Source: Apium graveolens (taxonomy: Eukaryota > Streptophyta > Magnoliopsida > Apiales > Apiaceae). Taken from it: a DNA stretch of 64,000 nucleotides. A program made the translations under genes and the position numbers. The stretch is taken from contig NC_133655.1 in NCBI RefSeq assembly GCF_009905375.1, forward strand, positions 167,176,588 through 167,240,587. Direction: 5' to 3'. This document shows, piece after piece, positions 25,651 to 37,803 of this stretch. The first letter of the stretch is position 1. The number at the start of each line of letters is the position of its first letter. The notes beneath the pieces are model-generated. The model searched no databases. It saw nothing but the letters and a program-made list of their open reading frames with translations, and was not told the origin of the DNA.

Positions 25651-25692
25651 GACTTTGTATATAAATTACTCAAGGCTCTATATGGATTAAAG
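25651..25692 (+). pseudogene. 42-bp Copia RT scrap
   Basis: The 14 codons read DFVYKLLKALYGLK, a conserved Ty1/copia RT motif. No RT sequence flanks it on either side. It is in frame with the Copia B gag sequence starting at 25702. It belongs to the middle of pol, not next to gag, so it marks an illegitimate junction. Chance similarity is unlikely given the exact consensus. Confidence 0.6.
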
Positions 25693-27328
25693 CATAAACC
25701 TATGGCTAACTTAGCTGGGATGTTCAGTAACATCAGGTTTAGAAGGAAGCAAGGATTTAGGGGTTCTGGAAGCAGAAACTGTGGACAGAGGTCAAGTTCA
25801 TCTTCTGGATCAGGTTATAAGACAGGGATGGTATACAGAAGCATGTTCAGATGCTACAATTATGATGAGGATGGGCACTTTGCCACTAAATGTAGGAAAT
25901 ATTAACAAATAAGGGATAAAGGTAACGCTTATCAGAAGAAGGACTCAGGTAGCTCAAAAAAGTATCCAGTGAAATCTTACATAGCTGAAGGGAAGAGCTG
26001 GAATGACACCGATGATGAAGAAGAGCGATATGGAAATTTAGCATTGATGGAAGAATCTTCTTCTCAGGTAAAATTTCCAATTATTTATGCTTTACCTCCA
26101 GATAACTTGTGTGAGAATGAACACTGTGTCTCCTTCAGAAAAAATGTCCTAGTGTATGGAAATGATGTTTTTCATCACTATCTTAAGGCATGATGCAATA
26201 CAAAGGAATGCATTGAACAACATGATGCCGTAAAAGAAGTGTATAGAAATGTTAGTACTACACTAAGGATGTACTATGGCTGATGTCGAGGACCTTAAAG
26301 TAGAACTAAAGAAAGTTAAAGATGAAAATGATAAGTTAGTTATAGATAGGGTCAATGTACAAAATCTTGAGCAAAAAATATTTATTTAGAGCTTAGGACT
26401 AAGAAGCACCTTGAGAAAAAGGAAGAGCTTAGAACAATAATACAGAATTAAAAACTAAATTGTATGCTTTTACTGATTCTGCAAACCTTGCCAAGAAGCT
26501 CATAGCTGATCAAGTAGTAGGTGGAAAGGTTGGGATAGGTCTAGACTACGACGAATTTAGAAAAGCTTCTAATAAACGAGTAGTTGAAAATGACCCTGTA
26601 GAGAAATTTGTTAATCCCCATAGTACACCTCATGTTCTTAAGGAAGCTAAGAAGCCTATGTTTAAGAAATCTACTATTGAGCCCTTTGATGAAGATAATC
26701 TTTATATTCATCATGAGATGCTTGTTGAGGATCTCGATCTCTAAAGGAGACAAAATGCAAAGAAACCTATGTCTGTGGCAGTGATTCTAACTTATCTTAT
26801 GATGGAATAGGTTTTACTTCCAAGACTAAGAAGAATAGAAACAGAAATGGCAGGATAAGAACTAATGGCCCTAGGAAGTTACGTAACAACTGTGGTTCTG
26901 TTGGTCACCTTACTCATGCTTGTAGAAAGGTTAAAGTAGACAATGCTAAGAATGCTTATGTGCAAAACATGCCTAACATGCCTAAAGTTTCTAAGTGTGA
27001 TAAATCTGTTTGCATGCCATGTGTAGTATCTTTCATGCACACTTATCTTGATTTCACGTACTCACATAATACATCTCATGATCATGATAAGCATGTTAGT
27101 AAGAACACTTGTAGATCAAAGACTGTAAGCCCTCCTAAAGCTAGGAAAGTGGCACCTGTCACCAAGCACAAGAGCAAGTCTGTTGGTGCTTCTGAAAGTG
27201 ATAAGGAAACGGTCAATGATAAAGCATTAATTGTTAAGCTTGTTAATTTTTTGAAGAAAAATGTTAAATATTCAAATGCTTCTAAGTCTTCTGGACCCAA
27301 CTTAGTTTGGGTACCAAAGAAAACTTAA
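25693..27328 (+). pseudogene. Copia B gag (C-terminal part)
   Basis: It enters gag at MANLAGMFSNIRF, equivalent to MAYMAAKFSHVRF in Copia C. The zinc knuckle at 25852-25893 reads CYNYDEDGHFATKC, so the second Cys is Tyr. Next comes YIAEGKSWNDTDDEEE, a Sirevirus-like gag segment also present in C. A second knuckle-like site at 26882-26923 reads RNNCGSVGHLTHAC, where the first Cys is Arg. The end near 27300 has SGPNLVWVPKKT, after which protease starts. Frameshifts occur near 26190-26460 and 26750. It is a nucleocapsid precursor remnant. Confidence 0.8.
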
Positions 27329-27356
27329 TCGCTTTTATTTTCAAGGCATTAAGTAG

Positions 27357-27719
27357 AAGAAGGTCATGTGGATTCTGGACAGTGAATGTTCAAGGCATAT
27401 GACTGGAGATAAAGCCCTGCTATCAAAGGTGGTTGAGAAAGCTGGCCCAGTGGTTACTTTTGGAGATGACAGCAAAGGTTATACTACGGGATATGGCTGT
27501 TTCGAAATTGGCAATGTCATCATTGATGAAATATCTCGGGTTGAAGGTCTTAAACACAATCTCCTCAGTATCAGTCAATTTTGTGACAAAGGATGCGAAG
27601 TTTTGATCAAGAAGGAGAAGTGTTTGATCTCTAATCAGAAGAATGAGAAGCTGACTGTAAATGAAGTTAGAAAGGGTGATTTGTTCGTAGCTGACTGGAA
27701 TTATGTGATGATCAAGTAA
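27357..27719 (+). pseudogene. Copia B aspartic protease
   Basis: The reading frame MWILDSECSRHMTGDK retains the catalytic Asp, but the following D-S-G triad is D-S-E. The conserved continuation VTFGDDSKGYTTGYG and RVEGLKHNLLSISQFCDKG follows. The W.LDSGCSRHMTG form is typical of Sireviruses. The frame stays open for 117 codons to a stop at 27719 in the protease-integrase linker. Loss of the Gly would be expected to impair activity. Confidence 0.85.
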
Positions 27720-29094
27720 TGTGTTTCTACAGTAAAGCCTCTCCAGATAAAAGTTGGTTATGGCATAAGAAGCTCTCCCACTTGAACTTCAAGAACATGA
27801 ATTTTTTGGTTAAGAGGGAATTGGTGAGAGGATTACTGAGATGGAATTCAGTCCGGATGGACTTTGTGAAGCATGTGAGAAAGTAAAGTCAAAGAGGGCA
27901 TCACACAAGAAGAAGACAATGACTGACATCACTGAACCATTACAACTCCTCCTTTACATGAATTTGTATGGCCTTGTCAACGTCATGTCTATGTCTAGAA
28001 AGAAATATGGCTTAGTGATTGTTGATGACTATTCCAGATAAACGTGGGTGTTATTCTTACATTCAAAGGATGAAGCAGCTGATATGATTATTGATCATAT
28101 CAACAATATTGAGTTAGAAGTTGGAGTGCTTGTGCGAATAATTATATCAGATAATGGAACAAAATTCAGAATTGCGAAGTTGAATGATTTCTGTACCGAG
28201 AAGGGCATCTCAAGACAGTTTTCAGCACCAAGGACACCAGAATAGAATGTAGTGGTTGAGAGGAAGAATCAAACATTGGTTGAAGTTGCAAGGACTATGC
28301 TTAATAAATCCAATCTTCCTACCTACTTCTGGGCTGAAGCAGTTAATACTACATGCTATACTCAAAACAGAACCTTGATCAACAAGATGTACGAGAAGAT
28401 GCCTTATGAGTTAATGGCCAACAAGAAACCATCAGTGAAATACTTTCACGTGTTTGGAGGAAAGTGCTTTGTGCTTAAGGAAGATGAGCATCTTGGCAAG
28501 TTTGATGCTAAAGCTGAAGAAGGTATCTTTATGGGCTATTCTCTGGAGTCAAAGTCTTACATGGTATATGTAATTAGTGATCAAAAGGTTGTGGAAAGCC
28601 TTAATGTAACATTTGATGATGCCAAGATCCTAAGTATTCGGAAGGAAGATGATAGTGATAATCTTGATGTTGAAGATCTTTCTGATGGAGAAGATAAACC
28701 TGAAGTTGTTCCAAATAATATCAATGACAATGGTAATGATCTTGATGCTTAATTCTGATTCAGATTCTAATGTGAATGATCCCGAAACAAGCAATGATAG
28801 TCACACTATCTCAGGGACTAGTCCTCAAGCTTCAGATTCTGTAGATCAAGCTGCAACAACTCAGGGGGAGCAAAACAAGGATCCGGTAGTCAGGCTCAAC
28901 ACAATTCTGGAAATGCTGAGTCATCAATAGCTAATCTACCAAGATAGAAGGTATGGAGTAAAAATCATCGTTGAAATTTGGTACTTAGTGATCCAGATAG
29001 TGGAGTCAAGACTAGAAGAGCTACAACAAATAAATGTTTCTATTCTGGGTTCCTATCTCAAATGGAGCTAAAGAAAATAGATGAAGCTCTTGGG
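27720..29094 (+). pseudogene. Copia B integrase and acidic spacer
   Basis: WHKKLSHLNFK gives the His pair and LCEACEKVK the Cys pair of the zinc module. The core shows the DLYG position as MNLYGLVNV (first Asp changed to Asn), SDNGTKF with the second Asp, and VERKNQTLVEVARTML with the Glu. Stops interrupt at about 28039, 28243 and 28750. The frame at 28252-28752 includes KYFHVFGGKCFVLKE and an acidic Asp/Glu-rich tail. The spacer after it matches the start of Copia A. Confidence 0.82.
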
Positions 29095-29700
29095 GATCTT
29101 GATTGGGTGATTGCTATGCAAGAGGAACTCAATCAGTTTGAACGATAAAAAGTGTGGAAGCTTGTACCCAGACCTAAGGACATATCTGTGATTGGCATGA
29201 AAAGGGTTTTCAGAAACAAGCTTGAAGATGGAATGGTAACAAGGAATAAAGCGATACTGGTTGCTAAGGGTTATTCTGAAGAAAAAGGAATTGACTATGA
29301 CGAAACCTTTGCACCAGTTGCTAGACTTGAAGCCATCGGGATATTTTAAGCATTTGCAGCATATTCAAATTTCAAGGTATATCAGATGGATGTGAAAAGT
29401 GCTTTTCTGAATGGTGATCTTGAATAAGAGGTCTATGTGGAGCAACCCCCTGGCTTCATAGATCCTGAGTTTGAAGATTTTGTCTATTTTCTCTTCAAAA
29501 CTCTTTATGGTCTAAAGCAAGCGTCGAGAACATGGTATGATACTCTCTCAAAATTTCTTCTTGAAAATGGTTTCACTAGAGGTGTCATAGATAAGACTCT
29601 ATTTCATAATAATCATAAAATGATATCATACTTGTGCAAGTCTATGTGACGATATTATATTTTGGTCTACGAATGATGCATTTTGTGCAAGGTTTGCTAA
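29095..29700 (+). pseudogene. Copia B reverse transcriptase
   Basis: Motifs in order are [65 protein letters not shown] with the first catalytic Asp, and TLYGLKQASRTWYD. The YVDD box at about 29642-29660 is broken by a one-base deletion, which shifts the frame inside the active site. Further stops lie at 29147, 29347 and 29425. It is non-functional. Confidence 0.85.
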
Positions 29701-30581
29701 GCTTATGCAAAGTAGGTATGAGATGAGTATGATGGGTGAGTTGAAGTTCCTCCTTGGACATCAAGTGAATCAGAAGCCATATGGTATCTTCATTTTTCAA
29801 ATGAAGTACATCAAAGATCTTCTAAAGAAATATAAGTTGGAAGATTCAACACCTGCAAAGACTCCGGTGGCAACTGCCATAAAACTTGATCAAGACAAGT
29901 CTGGTAAGAAGGTGGACATCACTAATTATCGAGGCATGATTGGATCATTACTCTACCTGACTACTTGTCATTTAGATATTATGTTTGCTACATGCCTGTG
30001 TACACAGTTTCAAGCTAATCTGAAGGAATCTCATCTGATAGCCGTCAAAAGAATTTTCAGATATATGAAGGGTACACCTAATCTAGGTATCTGGTTTCCT
30101 AAAGATACGGGCTTTGATCTCATCGGCTACACATATTCTAATTATGCTGGTTGTAGGATTGATCGGAAGAGTACTTCAAGAAGCTGTCGGTTTCTTGGAA
30201 GAAGATTGGTTTCTTAGTTTAGTAATAAGGAACATTCAGTTTCTACATCTACTGCTAAGCTGAATACATTGCTGCTGGAAGCTGCTGTTCTCAAATTATT
30301 AGAATGAGAAACCAACTCCGAGACTATGGATTTGATTTGAAGAATATTCCTATCTACTGTGACAACACAAGTGCCATAGCAATCTCAAACAATCTTGTTC
30401 AGCACTCGAGGACCATGATATAAGATATTATTTCATAAGAGAGCATATAATTACTGGTATTGTGGAACTTCATTATGTTCCCATAACGGATCAAATTGCA
30501 GACATTTTCACGAAACCACTTGATGAAGTTACCTTCAATAAGTTGGTTAGTGAACTTGGCATATTGAATTTGTCCAATTAA
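29701..30581 (+). pseudogene. Copia B RT end and RNase H
   Basis: A 170-codon frame at 29705-30217 reads SRYEMSMMGELKFLLGHQV, then GMIGSLLYLTTCHLDIMFA, LKESHLIAVKRIFRYMKGTP and GYTYSNYAGCRIDRKSTSR. In the last, the usual first RNase H Asp (YTDSD) is changed to YTYSN. After a stop at 30217 the sequence decays but still shows the ADIFTKPLDE-type end and stops at 30579-30581 after NLSN. Pol therefore ends here. Confidence 0.85.
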
Positions 30582-31258
30582 TTAGAAATCAACAAATGTA
30601 ATTTGATTAAGGTAAACTTTACTACCCCTGTGATGACGCTTTGAGGGGAAAGTAAGTTTATATATCTATTTCATTATATATATCCATGTTTATAAACTTG
30701 TTTTGAAGCTAACCGATTATCATGCGTTACATGTTATATGCTAGTGGTAAGTAAGTTAGAGTTATTGATGCAATATATGAGTTTGAATATTTACATGCTA
30801 TATGCTTTTTTCTGATGTAAACACTCATGATATTGATATTTATTTTAGCACACACACATCTCAATCCTATTTGCGCTCTGATCTAAGAACATGTAATCTA
30901 ATTTGTGATCTTGTCTTAACTCTGATTGATAGGTTAAGATCATGTGCAACTAGTTTGAGTACTCTGATTAGATTATGTGTGATTAAATCATATTTTATGA
31001 GTATATCTGTATGATTTTTGAGCTTCAGACCCTAGGTAACTCTGACAACAGATTCCTTGGTCACTCTGATTCTCTGTTTATGCTAGAATAACTCTGTCTA
31101 TATTGTGCTAGAATAAATATGTAGCATAACTAATGATAGTTGTGATATATTTATGTCAGGAGTAGCTTTTAATTGGTTTAGTCTTGCGTTGACTAATCAA
31201 TTGGTACATACTTGTTGAATGTACTCTTGGCATAAATGATTAAATTTAGGACTCATGT
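30582..31258 (+). other. Copia B post-pol noncoding region
   Basis: No reading frame is seen. It aligns by eye with 565-1110 of Copia A, including TATATGCTAGTGGTAAGTAA and the CACACACATCTCAAT stretch. It is interrupted at CATGT (31254-31258) by Copia C and continues at 63314. Confidence 0.75.
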
Positions 31259-32426
31259 TGAAGCATAATGTAACGTAATATATAAACAATATCAAATTGT
31301 GAAGCACAGGAACCCTGAAGACGATGATTAGATAAATACAAAGAATTAAAAGATGGAATTAATGCTCTAAGTCCATAACCAAGTCATGGGAAGAAGTTTA
31401 CTAACATGTTCAAGCCTTCATGAAGAATAAGATGTCAAGAGACTTCCAGTGCCAGTGAAATGATTTGTTAGTATTGGAGATCAGGGGTTCTGTGATTGAA
31501 GCAATGAATAATCAACCAAGATGTATCAGTTCAGAATTGTCAAGAAAATTGAATTAAATCAGTTCATGTTAGTTGTTTGTGAACCAGACCAGTGCACCAA
31601 GCATCAACATATCATAAAAGAATTAATTCAGTTAAACAGAAAAAATGTTTTTGATACAACTATTGGAGACAAGAGAGAAATTATTCTAAGTCAGGAACCA
31701 TTCCTTGTGGTCACAGGTTGGAAGGGTCGCAGGTTAGAAGATAGGATAAATTGCTAAGGCAATTTATAGACTGTGGTCACAGGTTACATGTCTGATTGTG
31801 GTCGTAGGTTACAAGTCTTAAGAAAATATTCTAAGGAAATCCTCATGCCTTATGGTCGCAGGTTAGAAGATAGCAAAAATCTTCTAAGGCAATTCTCATG
31901 CCTTGTGGTCGCAGGATAGCATGGTTGCAGGTTAGAAGATAGTAAAATTCTTCTAAGGCAAAATAGCACCCCTGTGGTCGTAGGTTGGAATAAATCAACT
32001 CTTTCCTTTTGGTCGCTAGTTAGCACTTGGAAGTTTATTATGAAATACAAATGCAACATTTCTAAAGGATTTAAGTGGTTCAAAATGTGCCATATGTCCT
32101 GATAATTTGAAGACTACAAATTCAGCAAATAAATTAAATTCATTTGGTCATCTTTCTCAGCTAACATAAGTTTTTTACGAGAGCTCCATTAAAGACCATA
32201 TTTATTAAGCTTGTAAACACAAAGTTGTGCTGCTGAATTTATTGTAGCTAATCATTTATTTGATTAGATTGTAGCAACCTCAAGGTTTATATTAAATATA
32301 AAATATATTCCTCAAATTGTTTCGTGTCTATTTTGATTCTGTATAATAAACGAAGAACTTAAAACGAATCGAAAAATTTGTAGGCATCATATTCACCCCC
32401 CCTTCTACAATATTTTCGAACTAATA
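31259..32426 (+). repeat. 5' LTR of Copia C (1168 bp)
   Basis: It begins TGAAGCATAATG and ends CTAATA, two bases before the primer site. It is colinear with 62098-63313. It contains the motif and hairpin array at 31705-32028. Its start has lost a few bases relative to the 3' LTR (TGTAAGGCATAATG). Confidence 0.9.
31705..32028 (+). promoter_or_regulatory. GGTCGCAGGTTAG motif and double-hairpin array in Copia C LTR
   Basis: Nine close relatives of GGTCGCAGGTTAG occur between 31709 and 32027. Between them lie hairpins: TTAGAAGAT/ATCTTCTAA at 31863-31871 and 31879-31887 (9-bp perfect stem, 7-base loop), directly followed by AAGGCA/TGCCTT at 31886-31891 and 31999-equivalent position 31899-31904. 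Degenerate copies of the pair precede and follow it. The same array is in the 3' LTR at about 62590-62905. A regulatory role is inference from its place in the LTR. Confidence 0.6.
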
Positions 32427-32428
32427 AT

Positions 32429-32440
32429 TGGTATCAGAGC
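32429..32440 (+). other. Primer binding site of Copia C
   Basis: TGGTATCAGAGC is an exact match to the initiator Met-tRNA 3' end complement used by copia elements. It lies two bases after the 5' LTR. Confidence 0.93.
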
Positions 32441-32571
32441 TTGTTGATTGACATACAAATCAAGATCCGAAGAAAGAAACAAGTTCTTGAAAAAATTCTT
32501 AAAATTATTTAATTTTCAAAAATTCTCATTCTTGAAATTTTTGACCTTTAAATAATTTTAATTCCGCCAAG

Positions 32572-33216
32572 ATGATGAACAACCAAAGAATTGGAAGTAT
32601 CAAGGTTCCCCCATTTGACAGAGAAAATTACAATCTTTGGAAGAAAAGGATGATGTTGTTTATGAAAGCTTCGAATCCACTTTATATTGGGATATTATTG
32701 AATGGCCCTTATGTCTTGATAGAAGTAGTTGCTGAATCCACTACTGCAACTGGTTTAAGAATTCCTTCCTCATCCACTCTTAGGGATCCGTCTAAATATA
32801 CGGAGATTGACAAGGAGTTGATAAATCTGTACACAAGCCTTCAACTCATAATAGTGGAATCGAATGATAATGATATGAGTCATCAACTTCTGGGAAGTAA
32901 TAGTGCAAAGGATATGTGGGAAACCATTGAGCTGTTGATGGAAGGTACATAAGAAGTCAAAGAGAACATGATGGATATTCTGACGACTCAGCTTGAAGCA
33001 TTCAAACTTCAACCCGGAGAAACAATGTCTTCACTCTTTGAGAGATATACAAGACTGTTAAGCGAACAAAACTGCAAGAGAAAGTTTATCCTATACGACA
33101 GTCTAACAGAAAGTTTATTTTGACTCTACCAGTTTATTTGGAACAAAAGAACACATCAATCATGGAAAGAGCTGATTTTATTACCATATCCCTGGATGTG
33201 ATTTAAGGAAAGCTAA
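32572..33216 (+). pseudogene. Copia C gag, N-terminal part
   Basis: The ATG at 32572 opens MMNNQRIGSIKVPPFDRENY, the usual start of copia gag (a short N-terminus, then a FDG.NY-like site and LWKKRMMLFMKA). It continues with AKDMWETIELLMEGT, where a stop at 32950 interrupts, then GETMSSLFERYTRL and decayed text with a frameshift. It stops at 33216, where the solo LTR inserted, and continues at 37804 across the GCTAA duplication with LRTHELEQE. The fold assignment is gag capsid. Confidence 0.85.
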
Positions 33217-36200
33217 TGTAATATCCCATATTTTCAAATATTATTTTTATTATTATTTTGAATTATTTATGTGATTTTATATGAATTTTGGTGAATTATC
33301 TGATAAGTGGAATTGATGTTTGGGTGTTTAGATGTGGCATTATTTGAATATTTGAATTTTTATATGTCCAGAATAAAATATAGATAATTGTGATATTTTT
33401 TTGGTAATTTTTGGACTGTTAGATGATTTTATATTAATTTATGAATTATTAATTATTTTCTGAATAATTACAAAATTATTTTATAAAGCCGGGAATCGTC
33501 AAACTTCAACTGTTTTTGCGTTTTTACAACCCGAAACTCTTCCGAAAACTCCTTCCTAACCTAATCCGGTAATTCCGTACATTTTCCGTGTTTTAACTTT
33601 TTCGATCTGGATTACGTTTGAACCGTGCGCGGCCCGACGTAATATTTTTGATACGATAATCATTTCGGTAATCAATAAAACCCGTATTCTCGAGAGACGG
33701 GATATTTTTACATTATTTTCGTATATTGTGTTTTATAAAAAACTCTGTTTTGATAATTATCCCATTTTGGTATTAAATTGTATCATTTTTATTGTTACTT
33801 AGCGGTTAAGTAATCTATTTTTGGATCCGATATGATCCAATGTGATACTCGTTACTTGTTTAAATTGCAACTATATGAATCGATCCGTAATTTGGATGAG
33901 TGTTTATTCGAGTTCCTCGTTTCATCTCGTTTTATGTGTGTTGAATGTATTTTATGTACTTTCGGGGTTTTCTGTTAATTTAGGTATCGTTTCTGTTTTT
34001 CAAAAATAATCAGACTGGGACATCAAACCCCACAAAACCTGTGTTTTTATTTTTTTTATAAAATTATTCGTATTTCAAATACCTCGTATTTTTGCATTTT
34101 TAAATTATTCGCAATTGTTGGGGAATTTTGATACGAAATTTATTTTTATTGATTTTAAAATTATTCCCTGTAATTATAATTTTGGGGCTTAATTATTTTA
34201 ATCATAGGAACAAAAACACCCTTAATTGATTTTGGGGGGGGATAAAATTTCAGAAAATATAAATAGCTGTAGAATGTTTTTATTTTACTTATATTTTTTT
34301 TTAGTAAAAAATTTCAGAAAACAGAAAAATCAAGAACACAATTTTGGGGGTCAAATTTTGTTCTTCAACTTCATCCAACGATTTTAGGTGCTGTATTTAA
34401 TAGTTTTGAATGCTCTGATTACCAAAATGAAGCTCTCATCGAGCCCGTCATGTTGACACCAAAATCATCACCTGAGGATTGGTAAATTTTAATTTCGTTT
34501 TTAGGGTTCTTGAGTTCGAATTGGGTGTTTCTGCTGTAATGATTTTCGGATGATTTTGATTATAGAAATAGGTTTATATGCTAGATTACAGTCGATTTGA
34601 GTATAAACTTTTGTTGTTTGATTACGAAAATGCTAAAGTCGAGTTCTTCAATTTATTCATTTTTTAAAATTTAATTTCTGATTGATCCATGTTTTTGTTG
34701 TTGATTTTGGGTATATGAATGAATTCTATGTAATCTCAGCTTCATTTTCGGATGTTAAGAGTTTGATTTGGGGTATAAATGACCGAAATAGCTATTTACC
34801 GGATTCTTCTAAGCTTCACCGGATTCTTCTAAGCTTCACCGGATTCCATGGCGATTTTGGCCGGAATCCGGGTTTAGCTGTTGTTTGTTGTTAAGTGGGT
34901 TGTATTCGAAGTACCAGGGATTGTTTTGGTTGTACCAGGACTAAAAATCCTGTGCGAACGGCTGGAGTTACGGCCGGAATCGACTTCACCGGGATCGGAG
35001 AACCCGCCGGAAACTGGTGATGTTCCCATAGTCCGGTGGTGTTCAACCTGACCCGGACTCCTGTTCTTGCAGACCCGATTGGGTTTTAAATCTGACCCGT
35101 TTTTAATCCTAATTTCCCCAAACCCCATATCAACTCCTGTTTGTGCATTTTCTGATTTAATTAAATCAAAATTCATTTGATTTTCTAAAATTCATTTTTG
35201 TAATTTTAAAACTATTTAGTTATTAATTGTAAATTCTAAAAATTTATTTTAATTTAAAAATAAATCCAAATGATTTGGTTAATTAATTTTAGTTGATAAT
35301 TAATTATTTAATTAGTCAATTAATTTAAATATTAATTGATTAATTAATTTAATTAGTTATTAATTAATTTTAATTGATTATTTAATTAGATTTAATTATT
35401 TATTATTGATTTAAAAAAATTCCGAAAAATAGTTTCGAGCTTTAAACTATTATTTTAAATTATTTTCCAGGCTCGATAATTCTTATAAAATTATTTTCAG
35501 GTGTTCGAGCCCTACTATTTAATTATAAAATGATTCGGAGACCCGTTTTAATTCCGAAAAATGTTAAAAAAAAATTCATAATAAATAAACCGTTCGTCCA
35601 TTTAATACGAAACGAACGCGTCTAGACTCAAAAAAATATTCCGCTTTCATTAAAAATACTTTCGAGACCCAAATCCTTTTGTTTCGAAAGGTTGCTTGTT
35701 TTACAAGTTATTCTGAGTCAAGTTTTGATCGATAAATCATATTTTTGGCCCGATTTCAGTTTTAAACATACCGAGTCGAACATTTTGACGAACCGAGGGA
35801 TGTGTGTTATAAATTATATGATACATGAGTTATGTGCTTACGTGCTATGTGAATTATGTATGTATATGAATCAAGAGTCTGGTGTTCGACTGTTTTAATT
35901 ATGTGTGGGTTATCGTATGGGTAGACGATAGGCTTTTAACGCGTAGTTCGTCGAGTGATTATCGATTAGACAATTAAAGTTCTATATTTTAATTATAGAT
36001 GCGGATCATTCTAGTTGATCAAGGCAAGACGTTGGATAAAGAATGAGATGGAATGGCATTTGGATATCTGGCTTTTAGCAATCGCAGGACCAGCATACCG
36101 GTGAAGTGTTAAAAATAAAGACGGTGATATTTTGAGACAGAATGTCAGAATAGATGTGTCATTGCGAGTGTGACTAACTGCTAAAAACCCAAAGGCAAGT

Positions 36201-37803
36201 ACCCCTGACTTTACTTATCGTTCAAGTGACGTTTATATCGAATCATATTATGCAAGTATTTCTATCATCACTTATTGTTCAAGTGATATTTATTTTGAAT
36301 CTTATCATGCAAGTATTGCTTTCCCTATTCAGTTCAAGATAGATAAATGTTTTACATATCGCTGAATTAAATAATTCTGTTTATGCAAGCACTCTTCTGC
36401 TATTCTATGTTCAGAATAGATTTACAAATGTTTTGGGTTTTGAGAAAAGTGATTTTGTTGCAAGTATTCCTGCCCATGTGAATGAGGGAATAAAATTATT
36501 TCGGGTGTCGAGTATTATGACCCCTTTTCAATAAAAGGTTTTGAGATTGAATGGTTACTGATTGCATAAGAGGCCAAAACACCGGTCCAGCGTGAGCTAT
36601 TATACAGAAGTGTAATACGGAAGTGTAATATCTTACAAGGCTTGTTATGCCTTTTCTGGTGCCCTATAGGTACCGTATGTCTTCGGGATACGGGTAGTAC
36701 CTATATTAACAGTATGGCTGCGGGATACCGGTGTTGTTTCATGAATGATCATCAGGAACAACATAGTGCATAATTTGGTTCCAATCGATATTATTATATT
36801 ACTTTTGATAATCTTATAAGGAATGATTTATCAACTGTTTCTGTTTTGGATTAATGGTGAAATGCAGTTTTGATTCAGATTCTGATTTATGCTGATACTT
36901 ACGTTGTTAAATATCAAAGGTGGTATTAGTATAGATGATTGATGTTGACTTCAGTATGGGTGTTGTGAGCATCAAAGTTCGTATTGATATCTAATTTGAT
37001 ATGACAGCAAAGTAAGTATTAATTCGAAGAGTTCGGTTTTGAATGAGTTTATGATCCACTCTATAATCATTGTTTCATGTTATTGTTGTTTATGATATTT
37101 CCGTAAACACTGTTTTACGAGTTTGATTCTCGTCAAGATTCAAAGTACTGCTGAAGCCTTTCGCTGAAAAATATCAAAATGGTTTTGAATACAATTAAGG
37201 AATCAATTATGGGATTCCTCAACTAAAATTTTATGATTCAGCAATTATGATTTTTTTTATGTTCTGCGCTGAAGCAGATGTCGGTTTTATATCAAAACGA
37301 CCCTTTATATGTTACAATTAACTTGCTGAGCATTTCTTCCGCTCATACTTGCCTGTTTTTAAATTTAACCTCCAGTGAGGATTAGCTTGCGCTGTTTAGC
37401 TGCGTAATTCGAGGAAGCAAGGAAGAAGCTTTTGAAAGGTGGTTGGTCCGGGGTTTGCGAACTAGTGTAAGTTTTATTATGTAAAATTGTTTATATTATA
37501 TTATATTATAATTGTGTTATTTTATAGTTGGGCCTAGTATACTTCTTTTCGAAGTTATACTAGGGGGTTTAGCTTTGAGTTTGGAAATTGTTGAAAAGAG
37601 TTTTAAAGAGAAAGTGAAAAATTATTTTGGAAATTGGGATTCTTGTTTCTAGAACTGTAACTTTAAAAGATCTTGGATTAGTTTGGGGTCAATTATGATA
37701 AATATCTTCCGCTGGCATTTATTTATCGATTAAACAGGTTAATTTGGATTGAGGTTTCATAGTGACGACCAAATCCTCTGACCCTGGATTTGGGGGCGTT
37801 ACA
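33217..37803 (+). repeat. Solo LTR (4587 bp) of a chromovirus-type gypsy in Copia C gag
   Basis: It starts TGTAATATCCC, ends GGGCGTTACA, and is flanked by identical GCTAA at 33212-33216 and 37804-37808. There is no internal domain, primer site or polypurine tract. Blocks match the Tekay-like LTRs in order: the start, AGCCGGGAATCGTC at 33487, the TTAATTAATT palindromes at 35275-35400, GGCCAAAACACCGGTCC at 36572 and CTTGCTGAGC at 37323. It is about 1 kb longer, so it is a related but distinct family. A 20-bp tandem repeat (GGATTCTTCTAAGCTTCACC) is at 34801-34840. Solo LTRs arise by LTR-LTR recombination. Confidence 0.9.

Larger units (their letters stand above)
25693..31258 (+). mobile_element. 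Copia B: 5'-truncated Sirevirus-like element, first segment
   Basis: It runs from within gag through protease, integrase, RT and RNase H to a pol stop at 30581, then 677 bp of noncoding sequence. The 5' LTR and gag start are absent. At 31258 it is interrupted by Copia C and resumes at 63319. It shares its spacer and 3' noncoding region with Copia A, so its own LTR would be of the type at 3173-5018 and must lie beyond the window. Confidence 0.85.

Noticed and set aside
28862..28875. CAGGGGGAGCAA looks like a polypurine tract (also near 41250 and 60250)
   Set aside because: The copies at 28862 and 41250 encode the conserved TQGEQ text of the integrase-RT spacer and are not next to an LTR; the one at 60250 is inside the env-like region.
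34682..34894. 70-codon ORF inside the solo LTR
   Set aside because: No motif is present and it includes the 20-bp tandem repeat; it is an AT-rich chance frame.
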